From: MHLP01 sp043736515
Lineage (GTDB): Bacteria; Patescibacteriota; Minisyncoccia; Phycocordibacterales; UBA6899
Assembly (NCBI GenBank): GCA_043736515.1
Contig: JAYTCK010000013.1
Coordinates: 14,345-78,344, forward strand
Direction: 5' to 3'
DNA: 64,000 nucleotides
A program made the translations under genes and the position numbers. The notes beneath the pieces are model-generated. The model searched no databases, had not been told where the DNA came from, and was given only the letters and a program-made list of their open reading frames with translations. Within the stretch, counting starts at the first letter, position 1. The number at the start of each line of letters is the position of its first letter. Positions 7,951-15,782 of the stretch are shown piece by piece.

Positions 7951-8466
7951 TTATCGTGTATTACCCAGCAGCAGCGTTGTCGTAAAAGTTTCAGAAAACT
8001 GGAAAGGACGCCACACCCCCGTTGTGCTCGCCGAAAGCAACAACGTCACACGCACCCCAGTCGACGTGCTCATTGTCCCAACTGAGGAAAAAACGATATC
8101 GTCAACACGCACAAGAGGGGGTGTTATAGCAACGGAAGGGCTCGTTCCCAATGTGCGAAAAAGCGTTCCATTTACCAGCGTAATCCTCCCTGCCCCGACA
8201 CTGGGACTCAGTGTCTCAAGTGCCGATGACGTTGCAGAGACTCCCGGGGTGGTAATCGCATTGCTTACATTTACAAGCTCTGACAATGTGCCGAATACTT
8301 TTGTTGCAGTAGCGAATACATCTCCAATTGCTCTCCCTTTTGTCTTTGCGTCCATGACACTCATACTCACGGAGCCAACCCCAATAAGAAGCACAACAAC
8401 AATGGCAATATAGAGAATCATCTCGATCAATGTCGTGCCTCGGCTTTTGTTTATAGAGACTCTCAT
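7951..8466 (-). CDS. Pseudopilin (PilW/GspJ-like)
   Basis: Prepilin-type protein of 171 residues. The cleavage site is after Gly10 in KSRGTTLIEMILYIAIV with Glu15 at +5, followed by a hydrophobic helix. The remainder is Ser/Thr-rich beta structure. Its place between a large PilV-like protein and a PilX-like protein follows the order of minor-pilin operons, which prime pilus assembly. It is packed 3 bp from both neighbours. Confidence 0.8.
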   Translation of the reverse strand: MRVSINKSRGTTLIEMILYIAIVVVLLIGVGSVSMSVMDAKTKGRAIGDVFATATKVFGTLSELVNVSNAITTPGVSATSSALETLSPSVGAGRITLVNGTLFRTLGTSPSVAITPPLVRVDDIVFSSVGTMSTSTGVRVTLLLSASTTGVWRPFQFSETFTTTLLLGNTR

Positions 8467-8469
8467 GAG

Positions 8470-11271
8470 TTAATTATACGTTATTGAAACATCTGTTAGT
8501 GCAGGTGTCGTTATTCCATCTCCCACAAGTTTCGCGCGGTACTGTATCCACTCAAGACCATCAGCAAGTGGGTCCGGTGTGATGATGCTTCCTGAAACAG
8601 GAAATGTCCCTCCTCGGATACCGCCCGATCCAACCCACGCAGCGTTTATAAGTCCAGCTTCTGTGGCAGAAGTACGCACCTGTACTGTTGTTGTTCCTGT
8701 TCCTGATTGAGTCCAATCAATACTGCCCCACACAACTCCCGTACTCCCCACATCAAATGCAGATGACGTGAGCCACCCCTCCCGAGCAAATAATGAAGAA
8801 ACTGCAGATGGTGCCACAATAGCAAATTCCCGATTATTATCCGCGGAGGAAAGATACGCATAAACCCCATCCGTAGCAACACCACTTACAACACCCCCAA
8901 ATAGGAGCGTCCCGATTCGCTGTGGTACTCCCGGATTTATTGTGTTGAGAATAGTGAAGCCTGCTCCTGACTGGTTGTTTCCGACAAACACAAGACTGCC
9001 CAATGCGCGAACGGAATTATTGTCTGCACCAAGATCCAAGGAACTCGTGAATGTAATTGCGCCGGAAAGCACATTGAACGCAAAGAGGAAAAGATCACTA
9101 GCGGCCCCATTGTTTTGGGTCCCCAGTACAACATGAGTATTGTTTACATAAGTAATACTGAGTGCATCTGTGGTGCCGGTTGTGTTATACGATTGCACTT
9201 CAGTGAGAATCCCCGGTATGTTCCTATTGAGTATCATCAACTCCTTTGCATCATTCGCTGTCGCAACACCAATGTATCCTCCGCGAAGAAACACAAGGCC
9301 GTTTACATTTGCACCCACTTCAAATGCAGCCGAAAGCGTCGGCAGAGAGGGGTTTGCTACATCAAGGAGGTGCACTTCGCGACCACCTCCCGCCGTATTA
9401 TTCCTCGTACCAAGAGCGAGTGTGGTGCCCGACACCGCAACGGTCGCTCCATCAAGACTCCCGAGACTATTATACACACCGACTATTGTGGGATTATTGG
9501 GATCAGCAATATTCACCACAATAAGTTCGCGATTGTTGTCGCTCGTTGCCAAGTAAGCATAGGGACCGGAAACCGCAATCGCGTTTACGTCGGCACCAAT
9601 TTCTAATGAACGAATAAATTGGGGGAGTGCGGGGTCAATTATATTAATGACCGAAAACTCTGCGCTACTTCCGCTCACAAGTGTTCCCACGTATGCATAA
9701 TTTCCGCTTACTGCCATTCCTACTCCGTCGGCAGCACTAGTCAAATTCACACTGCTTCGCAGGAGTGGTACCTCCCATTCACCACTCCCTCCTTTGAGGA
9801 CGACAAGTTCCGGATTGTTATTGGCAAGACCGACATATATATACGGTCCAATCGGTAGTAGGGTGTTTGCCCCTGCACCTTGTGTGACATCGTATATAGC
9901 GGGGGCGAGGAAGGATGGGAGAGCAAACGCAATAACCTCACTATTTCCTAGCGGAGTTGCAGCATACAGACGAGCATCAGAACCAAGTGCAAGTTTGTGA
10001 ACCGCCACTGATACATCTGCACCATCGCTTATCGCGAGTACCCCGAGAGGATTTGCTACATCCACACGCACAACCTCCTGTGCTGTGGATTGGTTTCGTG
10101 CGATGTAGAGCTCAGTCCCACCTAGCACAAAGGACCTCACATCTGCACCGCCAGGGAGATCGAGCGAATTTGCTGTGCCAAAATCACTTGTACGCACAAC
10201 CAAAAGTTCAATTGCATCCGAGGTTCCCATAAATAGGTATGGTTCATAAAGTGCAAGTGCATTCACTCTTCCCGGATAATTTGCGGTACGCACAGTCGGA
10301 ACTCCTCCTGTGGGATTTGCAATGTTGAATTCGTACAATTCAAAACTTGTTGAATTGGCACGGCCGAGATAGAGCGTTGTTCCTGTTGCAACAAGCGAGA
10401 GCGCGTCGGCTCCACCAGCAAGGTTGAGTGCTTGTACCTCTCCCAGGTCGGAACGACGAAGCACGACAAGTTCGCGTGTATCACTGTCTGTTGCAAGGTA
10501 GATATAGTTTCCTGACACGAGAACGGCATTCACTGTCGCACCGATATCCACGCTTCCGAGCACTGAAAGCGTGCCCCGTCCGGCATCAGCGAGGTCGAGG
10601 GCCGTAAACGGTTTAGTAGAAGCGGCAGAGGATGCAAGATACAGAACACCATCTGCTTCTGCCATTGCCGAAAGTGTTCCGATATCCGGCATATCATAAG
10701 TAAGAAACTCGCTGGGTTTTACCCAATCACCGCGGGGAGAGAGGAGTACTGCACCATCGCCATCGTTACCCACCCTCACACCATTTAATTTTCCTCCTTC
10801 AAAATCTGCGACGGTGGTATGCGTCCACCGCGAGCCGTACAGTTGGTGGAGAAATGTTTGCGTTTCAACTTTTCCCACTGTCCCAATTCGCGAGGGCCAC
10901 TCGACCGTCACCCGGGCGAGCAATTTTCCAATGCCGGACGAAGAAATGGTAACGGTGCGTGTGAACTTGTCCGTAATATCCGGTGTGGGAGTAAGCTGCC
11001 AATTTGATCCCGAAAGTGCGAGACCATGAGTACCCGCGGTAAGCAGTGAGTAGTTTTCCGATCTTATGCTCCGTAGTGCGCCAATACTTTCCTGTGCGAC
11101 AAGTGTGGCACGAAAGCGCTCCACCGCATCACTCGTCATAAGCATTCCTGAAAGACCGATGGTGCCGAGTGACGCAACGAAGAGCGTAAAGATTGCAATC
11201 GCAAGGAGTACCTCAACGAGGCTTATTCCACGATTGTAATGTTTCTTTAATTTATCAGTAGTCAGTATCAT
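8470..11271 (-). CDS. Giant minor pilin: prepilin helix fused to a beta-propeller of LVIVD-type repeats
   Basis: A 933-residue protein with a class III leader (NRGISLVEVLLAIAIF: Gly15 at -1, Glu20 at +5), so it should enter the pilus like a PilV-type minor pilin. After a pilin-like domain (to about residue 150) it has around a dozen repeats of 45-50 residues, such as GPYAYLATSDNNRELIVVN followed by IADPNNP. These match the LVIVD repeat that forms beta-propellers. The C-terminal 100 residues form a further beta domain. The likely role is a tip adhesin or sensor carried by the pilus; the ligand is unknown. It is embedded in the minor-pilin operon. Confidence 0.83.
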   Translation of the reverse strand: MILTTDKLKKHYNRGISLVEVLLAIAIFTLFVASLGTIGLSGMLMTSDAVERFRATLVAQESIGALRSIRSENYSLLTAGTHGLALSGSNWQLTPTPDITDKFTRTVTISSSGIGKLLARVTVEWPSRIGTVGKVETQTFLHQLYGSRWTHTTVADFEGGKLNGVRVGNDGDGAVLLSPRGDWVKPSEFLTYDMPDIGTLSAMAEADGVLYLASSAASTKPFTALDLADAGRGTLSVLGSVDIGATVNAVLVSGNYIYLATDSDTRELVVLRRSDLGEVQALNLAGGADALSLVATGTTLYLGRANSTSFELYEFNIANPTGGVPTVRTANYPGRVNALALYEPYLFMGTSDAIELLVVRTSDFGTANSLDLPGGADVRSFVLGGTELYIARNQSTAQEVVRVDVANPLGVLAISDGADVSVAVHKLALGSDARLYAATPLGNSEVIAFALPSFLAPAIYDVTQGAGANTLLPIGPYIYVGLANNNPELVVLKGGSGEWEVPLLRSSVNLTSAADGVGMAVSGNYAYVGTLVSGSSAEFSVINIIDPALPQFIRSLEIGADVNAIAVSGPYAYLATSDNNRELIVVNIADPNNPTIVGVYNSLGSLDGATVAVSGTTLALGTRNNTAGGGREVHLLDVANPSLPTLSAAFEVGANVNGLVFLRGGYIGVATANDAKELMILNRNIPGILTEVQSYNTTGTTDALSITYVNNTHVVLGTQNNGAASDLFLFAFNVLSGAITFTSSLDLGADNNSVRALGSLVFVGNNQSGAGFTILNTINPGVPQRIGTLLFGGVVSGVATDGVYAYLSSADNNREFAIVAPSAVSSLFAREGWLTSSAFDVGSTGVVWGSIDWTQSGTGTTTVQVRTSATEAGLINAAWVGSGGIRGGTFPVSGSIITPDPLADGLEWIQYRAKLVGDGITTPALTDVSITYN

Positions 11272-11277
11272 TGAATA

Positions 11278-11727
11278 TCAATTTTGCGTAATTATTCCAG
11301 CGTCATTAACCTGGATTTTATGAGTTCTTTCATAGAGCATAATGGTAATCGTTCCTGTCGCAGTAGGTATTCCTGATACTCGAGCAAAAATAATTTCGTC
11401 TTCCTCGCTATTAATATTTGTGCCCGCGGGAAGTGGGAACATCTCGTCACGTGAAACAAGACGCGTACTATGGGTATCACCCTGAAAAAGCACATAGCTC
11501 GTCGGTAAGAGTTTCACTCCATGTGCACTCCCCTCCATTCCCAATCGAGCCCTTGATTCTGCGTTGCGAAGCGCACTCAATATGCCAGTTGTGGTTTCAT
11601 CGGCAACTTGAAACTGATAGAAACGAAATCCTACAGGAAGAGCGAGCGCAAGCAATGCCGTGCCCAGGGAAAGTACGAGAAGTATTTCGATTATTGAAAA
11701 GCCTTTTTGGGGTGATTGTAACCGCAT
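11278..11727 (-). CDS. Pseudopilin (FimT/GspH-like)
   Basis: A 149-residue prepilin with leader MRLQSPQKG and helix FSIIEILLVLSLGTALLALA (Gly9, Glu14 at +5). The helix is followed by the ALRNAESRARLG segment common in GspH/FimT proteins and a beta-rich C-terminal domain. It is probably a minor pilin. It sits 6 bp before the giant pilin gene and 44 bp after pilC. Confidence 0.82.
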   Translation of the reverse strand: MRLQSPQKGFSIIEILLVLSLGTALLALALPVGFRFYQFQVADETTTGILSALRNAESRARLGMEGSAHGVKLLPTSYVLFQGDTHSTRLVSRDEMFPLPAGTNINSEEDEIIFARVSGIPTATGTITIMLYERTHKIQVNDAGIITQN

Positions 11728-11771
11728 AACTTAAACTAAACCAAATAAGATTGTCCTATTGTCTCCTTGCG

Positions 11772-12815
11772 TTATCTTCCTGCACTCGATGTAAACTGGT
11801 AGATCGGCATAATGATTGCGATTGCAATAAAGGCGACCATAACACCCATGACAAGGAGAAGTACCGGCTCAATAACCGTAGGTAAGCGCTTCGTCATGGT
11901 ATACACCTCTTTGCGATAGTATTCGGTAAGATACCCAAAGGTTTCGTCGAGCGTACCGCTTTTTTCTCCGACTGCAAGAATGCTCGTGAAGTCGCGCGGA
12001 AAAAGCTTGGGGTATCCTTTAAGTGCGGAGGCGAGGGTGGTCCCTCGTTGCACTTGCTTGCTGACGTCAACGATGGCCTCCCTGTAGCGCAAGTTTGTTG
12101 CACCTTCTGCCGTTACATCGAGAATTTCATAGATTGAAAGCCCACCGTGAAAAAGCGTGGTGAAGAGTTGTCCTACAAGCGTCAGCTGATACTCACGGAG
12201 CATGCGTCCAACAAAAGGAATTCGGAGATACATACCGTGAAGCACACGCCGTACTGGAAGCAAACGATTCAGAAAAATAACAAGTACGGCAATGGCAGCG
12301 CAGAGTAGTGCGATGATAAACCATGACTCTTGAATCGTATTGGTGATCCAGAGGAGAATGCGTGTCGGAAGTGGGAGCTCCCCTTTCATTTGAGAAAAAA
12401 CGGGAAGCAGTCGCGGGAGCACTAAAAGCGAGAGTCCACTCGATACTCCAATGGTCGCGACGAATACGATGGCGGGGTAGAGCATTGCACCATGTACTTC
12501 CCTTTTAATGTCCGCATTGTGCTCAAGCCAATCAGCCAAAAAATTGAGGTTCTCATCAAGTGTTCCCGAGGCCTCACCTGCTTTAACTACCGAAATCATG
12601 ACGTCTCCAAATACTCGGCGATGCTTTGCGAGCGCGTCAGTAAGTGTGACGCCAGACTCAACGTCATTTTTCATTTTGAGCAAAATCTTGGAAAGCCGTG
12701 GCGTGGCGGTGCTGGAAAGCTCCTCGAGAGACTCGTTGATCGTCATTCCACTCTTCAGCATGAGTGAAAGATTTTTAGAAAAGTGCACCAATTCTGCGGT
12801 TCCTATGCCGAACAT
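11772..12815 (-). CDS. pilC: PilC inner-membrane platform protein (GspF family)
   Basis: Two repeated GspF domains with three membrane helices form the platform on which the PilB motor acts. The first domain (FSKNLSLMLKSGMTINESL, GEASGTLDENL) and the second (LVGQLFTTLFHGGLSIYEIL, GEKSGTLDETF) are both complete. I chose the ATG at 12815 (348 residues). The longer open frame to 13145 has no pilC-like sequence and would run under the retroelement, and a TATACT box lies 8 nt upstream of 12815. The typical length is 400, so the N-terminal cytoplasmic tail is short. PilB is separated from it by the retroelement. Confidence 0.9.
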   Translation of the reverse strand: MFGIGTAELVHFSKNLSLMLKSGMTINESLEELSSTATPRLSKILLKMKNDVESGVTLTDALAKHRRVFGDVMISVVKAGEASGTLDENLNFLADWLEHNADIKREVHGAMLYPAIVFVATIGVSSGLSLLVLPRLLPVFSQMKGELPLPTRILLWITNTIQESWFIIALLCAAIAVLVIFLNRLLPVRRVLHGMYLRIPFVGRMLREYQLTLVGQLFTTLFHGGLSIYEILDVTAEGATNLRYREAIVDVSKQVQRGTTLASALKGYPKLFPRDFTSILAVGEKSGTLDETFGYLTEYYRKEVYTMTKRLPTVIEPVLLLVMGVMVAFIAIAIIMPIYQFTSSAGR

Positions 12816-12823
12816 ATCTCTAT

Positions 12824-12829
12824 AGTATA
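12824..12829 (-). promoter_or_regulatory. -10 box TATACT for pilC
   Basis: TATACT on the minus strand is 8 nt before the chosen pilC start, without a ribosome-binding site. It supports the short start and a promoter inside the pilus cluster next to the retroelement. Confidence 0.5.
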
Positions 12830-12970
12830 CAGCATCCTGAATAAAGCATGGAACATAAAAAGTTCCAAAATAAGCTGCCGGAAAAATCGTGGGGGGCACC
12901 ATGCTCCTAATAAGAGAAACCGCTGAGCGTCTGTTGCCCACGTCTACTGCTAACCGTGCTGCGTACGAGC

Positions 12971-13966
12971 TTAAAACTCCCAAAAAGAAAGAATCTGCTG
13001 CTTTAAGCCATGAGCATTCCCATGACTCAAGAGTCCAAGATAGGAATTGATTGTTTCTGCCTTGCCTTTTTTTGCTCTGATCCCCCGAAGCATTCTTTTC
13101 TTCGTCGCTGTTCGCAGTACACGATGATCGGGAAAATGCACCCACCCAAGAAAGTCCACGCCGGATGCGAATGCCCGAAGCGACACCTTGTTGGGATGAA
13201 GTTCCAATTTCAACATTTCCCCCAAAAACTCTTCAATGCGTGGTAGCAGAGTTTCAAGCAGACTTTTGTCTTCCGAAAAAAAGACAAAATCATCCGCATA
13301 ACGAATATAATATTTTGCTTTGAGTGTATGCTTTACAAATTGATCAAATTCGTTCATGTAGATATTCACCAAGAGTTGGGAGGTCAGATTACCGAGTGGA
13401 AGACCCTTCCCGGGTGCGGTGCTCTCAAAGCTTTCAATCACACGCAGAAGCAACCAAAGAATATCTTGGTTCGTAATATATTTTTTAAAAATACTCATCA
13501 ATATCTCCTGATCAATCGAAGCAAAAAATTTGCGAATATCACACTTCAGCACCCAGCATGTCCGTGTGTGATTCTGAGAGACTTTGTATCCAAGAGCACG
13601 GAACCGATCAATTGCTCTGTGTGTCCCCTTTCCTTCACGACAGGAATACGAGTCTGCGATAAACATGCGATCAAAGTAGGGATAGAGAATGCGGTAGATG
13701 GCATGATGTAGCAATCGGTCGCGCACTGAAGCTTTGTGGATATTGCGCGGTTTGGGGTCGGAGATATTGAAGGCGTAATATTCACCATGGCGATAGGTCT
13801 TCCCTTTCAGATCGGCATGCAAACAAAAAACGTGGTCTGACAATTGATACTGAAATTCCTGCACATCACTCTTTTTTCTCTTTCCCTTTAAGAATCCTCT
13901 CCACGCCGCGAGCAAATTTTCCACAGAAATGATATCCTCATATGTATGAATGAACTGAATACCCAT
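12971..13966 (-). CDS. Reverse transcriptase of a diversity-generating retroelement
   Basis: Makes mutagenic cDNA from the template repeat RNA, with errors at adenines, for transfer into the variable repeat. Motif A is KCDIRKFFASID (Asp143). Motif B is GLPLGNLTSQLL, close to the DGR signature. Motif C is YIRYADDFVFF (YADD 223-226). A later LGWVHFPDH matches motif E. With a start at 13966 the length is 331 residues, normal for DGR enzymes, which lack maturase and endonuclease domains. A longer frame opens at 14002 but crosses a run of ten G on this strand and adds nothing conserved. The template repeat lies upstream on the same strand, and avd is divergent. Confidence 0.93.
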   Translation of the reverse strand: MGIQFIHTYEDIISVENLLAAWRGFLKGKRKKSDVQEFQYQLSDHVFCLHADLKGKTYRHGEYYAFNISDPKPRNIHKASVRDRLLHHAIYRILYPYFDRMFIADSYSCREGKGTHRAIDRFRALGYKVSQNHTRTCWVLKCDIRKFFASIDQEILMSIFKKYITNQDILWLLLRVIESFESTAPGKGLPLGNLTSQLLVNIYMNEFDQFVKHTLKAKYYIRYADDFVFFSEDKSLLETLLPRIEEFLGEMLKLELHPNKVSLRAFASGVDFLGWVHFPDHRVLRTATKKRMLRGIRAKKGKAETINSYLGLLSHGNAHGLKQQILSFWEF

Positions 13967-14377
13967 ACACCAAAGGTTACCCCCCCCCCGAGCATTTTGC
14001 AACCCAAACTCATCCCAGTTGTTTTGAAATTAAAAGACACTTACGGAGTGTGGCAAAACTATCTCAACCACTTTCCCAAGGCCAATCGTTTTACCCTTGG
14101 ATCAAAAATTGACGACGTATTTCTTGGAGCAATTGAGTATTGCTTTCTAGCAAGTTACGCATCCGCCGGTGACAAACTCATATTTATCGACAAAGCGATA
14201 TCGCGGGTCGATCTCATAAAATTGCTTTTGCAACTCGCGTGGGATATTCAGGCGCTTGATACGAAAAAATATGTTCACCTATCGGAATATTTAGCGGAGA
14301 GCGGAAAGATGCTGGGTGGATGGCGACGACAAATTGCAAACAAAACTCCCGAGACTATTGCTCGGGAGAAATTATAA
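13946..14377 (+). CDS. avd: Avd-like accessory protein of the diversity-generating retroelement
   Basis: The 143-residue protein has the four-helix-bundle pattern of Avd / 23S rRNA intervening-sequence proteins (LKLKDTYGVWQNYLNHFP, KANRFTLGSKIDDVFL, RVDLIKLLLQLAWDIQALD, WRRQIANK). Avd binds the reverse transcriptase and template RNA in known DGRs. It is divergent from the reverse transcriptase, which is unusual. With both ATG starts the two genes overlap head to head by 21 bp. A TTG at 13997 would remove the overlap and the ten-cytosine run at 13980-13989. The start is therefore uncertain. The gene ends 5 bp before the template repeat. Confidence 0.8.
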   Translation: MNELNTHTPKVTPPPSILQPKLIPVVLKLKDTYGVWQNYLNHFPKANRFTLGSKIDDVFLGAIEYCFLASYASAGDKLIFIDKAISRVDLIKLLLQLAWDIQALDTKKYVHLSEYLAESGKMLGGWRRQIANKTPETIAREKL

Positions 14378-14382
14378 GAGTA

Positions 14383-14511
14383 GCGAACCCCAAGGAAACG
14401 GTAGTTGCCATTCCAGTCATCGTTCCGCCAGTTGAGGTTGAGGTTGCGCTTCGAGCCATTCCTGTACAGATACGGTACGTTCCGATTGCCGTTCACCTTC
14501 GCGACCGAACC
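14383..14511 (-). other. DGR template repeat (TR)
   Basis: 129 bp that match the variable repeat at 14859-14987 except at 15 positions. Every difference is an adenine in the coding (minus) strand of the TR. Read in the target frame, the TR has ten Asn codons (AAC/AAT), which gives the widest choice after adenine mutagenesis. An open frame across it is incidental. It ends beside the avd stop codon. Confidence 0.96.
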
Positions 14512-14843
14512 CTGTGCAGTAGGTCATCCTCACCACCACCCCTTGAACTTTCACAGACGGCGCCATCCGCGAATACATTCTCGAGATTGTATCGTATTTG
14601 TGATCTTTTTATCACCAATCCTACTGCGCCAACTTTTTCAATTTTTTAACAATCTTATGCAACTCTCCCTGCAATCGTAACCGCAAGAATTCTCGGCATA
14701 AGCGTTGCGGACAAATTATTCACAGCCGTAACCGTGAATTTTTCATTTATCATGATTACTATATCAAAAAAAGTCCCGCACGAAACGTGCGGGACAAGGG
14801 TCCAAGGTACAAAGGGTCAAAGTGCGGACCCAAGGAGCGAGAG
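14512..14843 (-). other. DGR spacer between TR and target gene
   Basis: No gene is seen in this 332-bp stretch. On the minus strand TACAAT (14586-14591) is a candidate promoter about 75 nt upstream of the TR for the template RNA. The stretch also holds the target gene's terminator at 14765-14795. Confidence 0.5.
14765..14795 (-). terminator. GC-rich hairpin downstream of the variable repeat: terminator and possible DGR homing structure
   Basis: A perfect 10-bp stem (GTCCCGCACG/CGTGCGGGAC) with a 3-nt loop is followed on the minus strand by seven T, a textbook intrinsic terminator for the target gene. In Bordetella phage DGR a GC-rich hairpin just downstream of the variable repeat stimulates homing. 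This one lies about 63 bp downstream of the repeat, so it could do both; the second role is inference. Confidence 0.8.
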
Positions 14844-15440
14844 TCAGAGTGCGGAGTTGCGAACCCCAAGGAAACGGTAGTCGCCAAACCAGTCAGCGTC
14901 CCGCCAGCCGAGGCTGAGGTCGCGCTCCGAGCCATCCCTGCACAGATACGGTACGTCCCGACTGCCGTCCACCTTCGCGACCGAACCGAGAGCAACGATC
15001 GGGAACTTACGTTGCTCTTCGGGGTTTGCAGCGGCGGAGGCGAGCAAGTGTTCGATCTTCCCGGGTTGATAGCCCTCGGCGATAATCAGGCGTTCGGCTT
15101 CGTCCGCTGAGACGACACGATCGAAGTGGAAAAGCTTGCGCTCGACCACCACGATACCAGAGCCGACGACGGAAAAGCGTTTGGTGGTGATGTCGCTGTT
15201 GGTCCAGTCGTAGCGTCCGGCGGCGATCATTTGTTCGAGGGTGAGGGCGTAGTTGATGGCGAGGCGGGTGCCGCCACTCACTTCTTGTGGCGGATTGAGT
15301 CCCGCAAGGAACTTCTTCACATGCGTGAGGATATTCCCCTCCGAGAGACTCTTGACGTCGGCCGGAGTCCAGCCGTTACGCTCGAGTGCGTGATCAAGCT
15401 CCGCTGCTTGACGGGAAGACATAACAAACTTGTCGCTCAT
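14844..15440 (-). CDS. DGR target protein with hypervariable C-terminal domain
   Basis: This 198-residue protein ends with the variable repeat (about residues 153-195, from VAKVDGSRDVPYL to YRFLGVR), probably a C-type-lectin-like binding surface as in other DGR targets. The N-terminal part begins SSRQAAELDHALERNGWTPADVKSLSEG, a helical module of unknown role. The middle (SVVGSGIVVVERKLFHFDR) leads into the FPIVALGSVAKV strand before the repeat. There is no signal peptide or membrane segment. The start is preceded by AAAGGAAC. It has its own terminator and an unusual hairpin upstream. It ends with TGA, showing TGA is a stop in this genome. Confidence 0.9.
   Translation of the reverse strand: MSDKFVMSSRQAAELDHALERNGWTPADVKSLSEGNILTHVKKFLAGLNPPQEVSGGTRLAINYALTLEQMIAAGRYDWTNSDITTKRFSVVGSGIVVVERKLFHFDRVVSADEAERLIIAEGYQPGKIEHLLASAAANPEEQRKFPIVALGSVAKVDGSRDVPYLCRDGSERDLSLGWRDADWFGDYRFLGVRNSAL
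14859..14987 (-). other. DGR variable repeat (VR) inside the target gene
   Basis: This 129-bp recipient region changes 13 amino acids relative to the template (mostly Asn to Asp, Ser, Gly or Phe, plus Tyr to Cys, Lys to Glu and Asp to Ala). The first 24 plus-strand bases (14859-14882) are identical to the TR. This is the likely initiation-of-mutagenic-homing end, since it is the 3' end on the coding strand. Confidence 0.96.
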
Positions 15441-15782
15441 GACATGTTCCTTTCAAAAGTGACTTGTTTCAAAAACCTGTCACACGCCATTGGGCTCCCG
15501 AATATCGGGTTTGCCATAGCCAGAAAATGCTTATTTTTAAGTACCTTATGGCTATGGCAAACTTGGTTCAACTATCAGGCAATCTCAAAAAATTCTGCTT
15601 AGAGTATACACCCAAAACCTAAAACTGTCAAGTTCGGAAAGAGTTACGTTGGTGTGTATGTTAAAAAATAATATTTGCTTAGAAGCACAAACTCCAACGC
15701 TCACTCTTAGAAGCGAGTCCAGCTCCACTTTTGATTGGCCGCAGGCTTCTACAGACCAAAAGTGGGGCTGGGCGAGCGGACG
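15441..15782 (-). promoter_or_regulatory. Upstream region of the DGR target with long hairpins
   Basis: No gene is seen. A 14-bp perfect inverted repeat (15509-15522 with 15549-15562, GTTTGCCATAGCCA and its complement) encloses 26 bp. A smaller palindrome CCCG/CGGG (15497-15509) adjoins it, about 60-120 bp before the target start. The far end holds the pilB terminator-like repeat. The hairpin could be an attenuator or a protein site. Confidence 0.5.
15719..15779 (-). terminator. Inverted repeat after pilB, shared with the one after cheD
   Basis: Arms CCAGCTCCACTTTTG (15719-15733) and CAAAAGTGGGGCTGG (15757-15771), followed by GCGAGCGG. The same design and flank occur at 19162-19213 behind cheD. 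It lies directly after the pilB stop on the minus strand and probably terminates or protects that transcript. Confidence 0.6.

Noticed and set aside
9115..9606. Plus-strand ORFs opposite the giant pilin gene
   Set aside because: They are antisense shadows of the repetitive propeller codons, with Cys/His-rich, non-protein-like composition.
12816..13145. N-terminal extension of PilC by 110 residues
   Set aside because: The extra part has no GspF-like sequence, crosses the end of the retroelement, and a promoter lies at 12824-12829.
14275..14496. Small minus-strand ORF rich in Asn
   Set aside because: It is the DGR template repeat read through; its Asn codons reflect the adenine-rich template.
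14320..14649. Plus-strand ORF across the template repeat
   Set aside because: It runs antisense through the template and has no start signal or domain.
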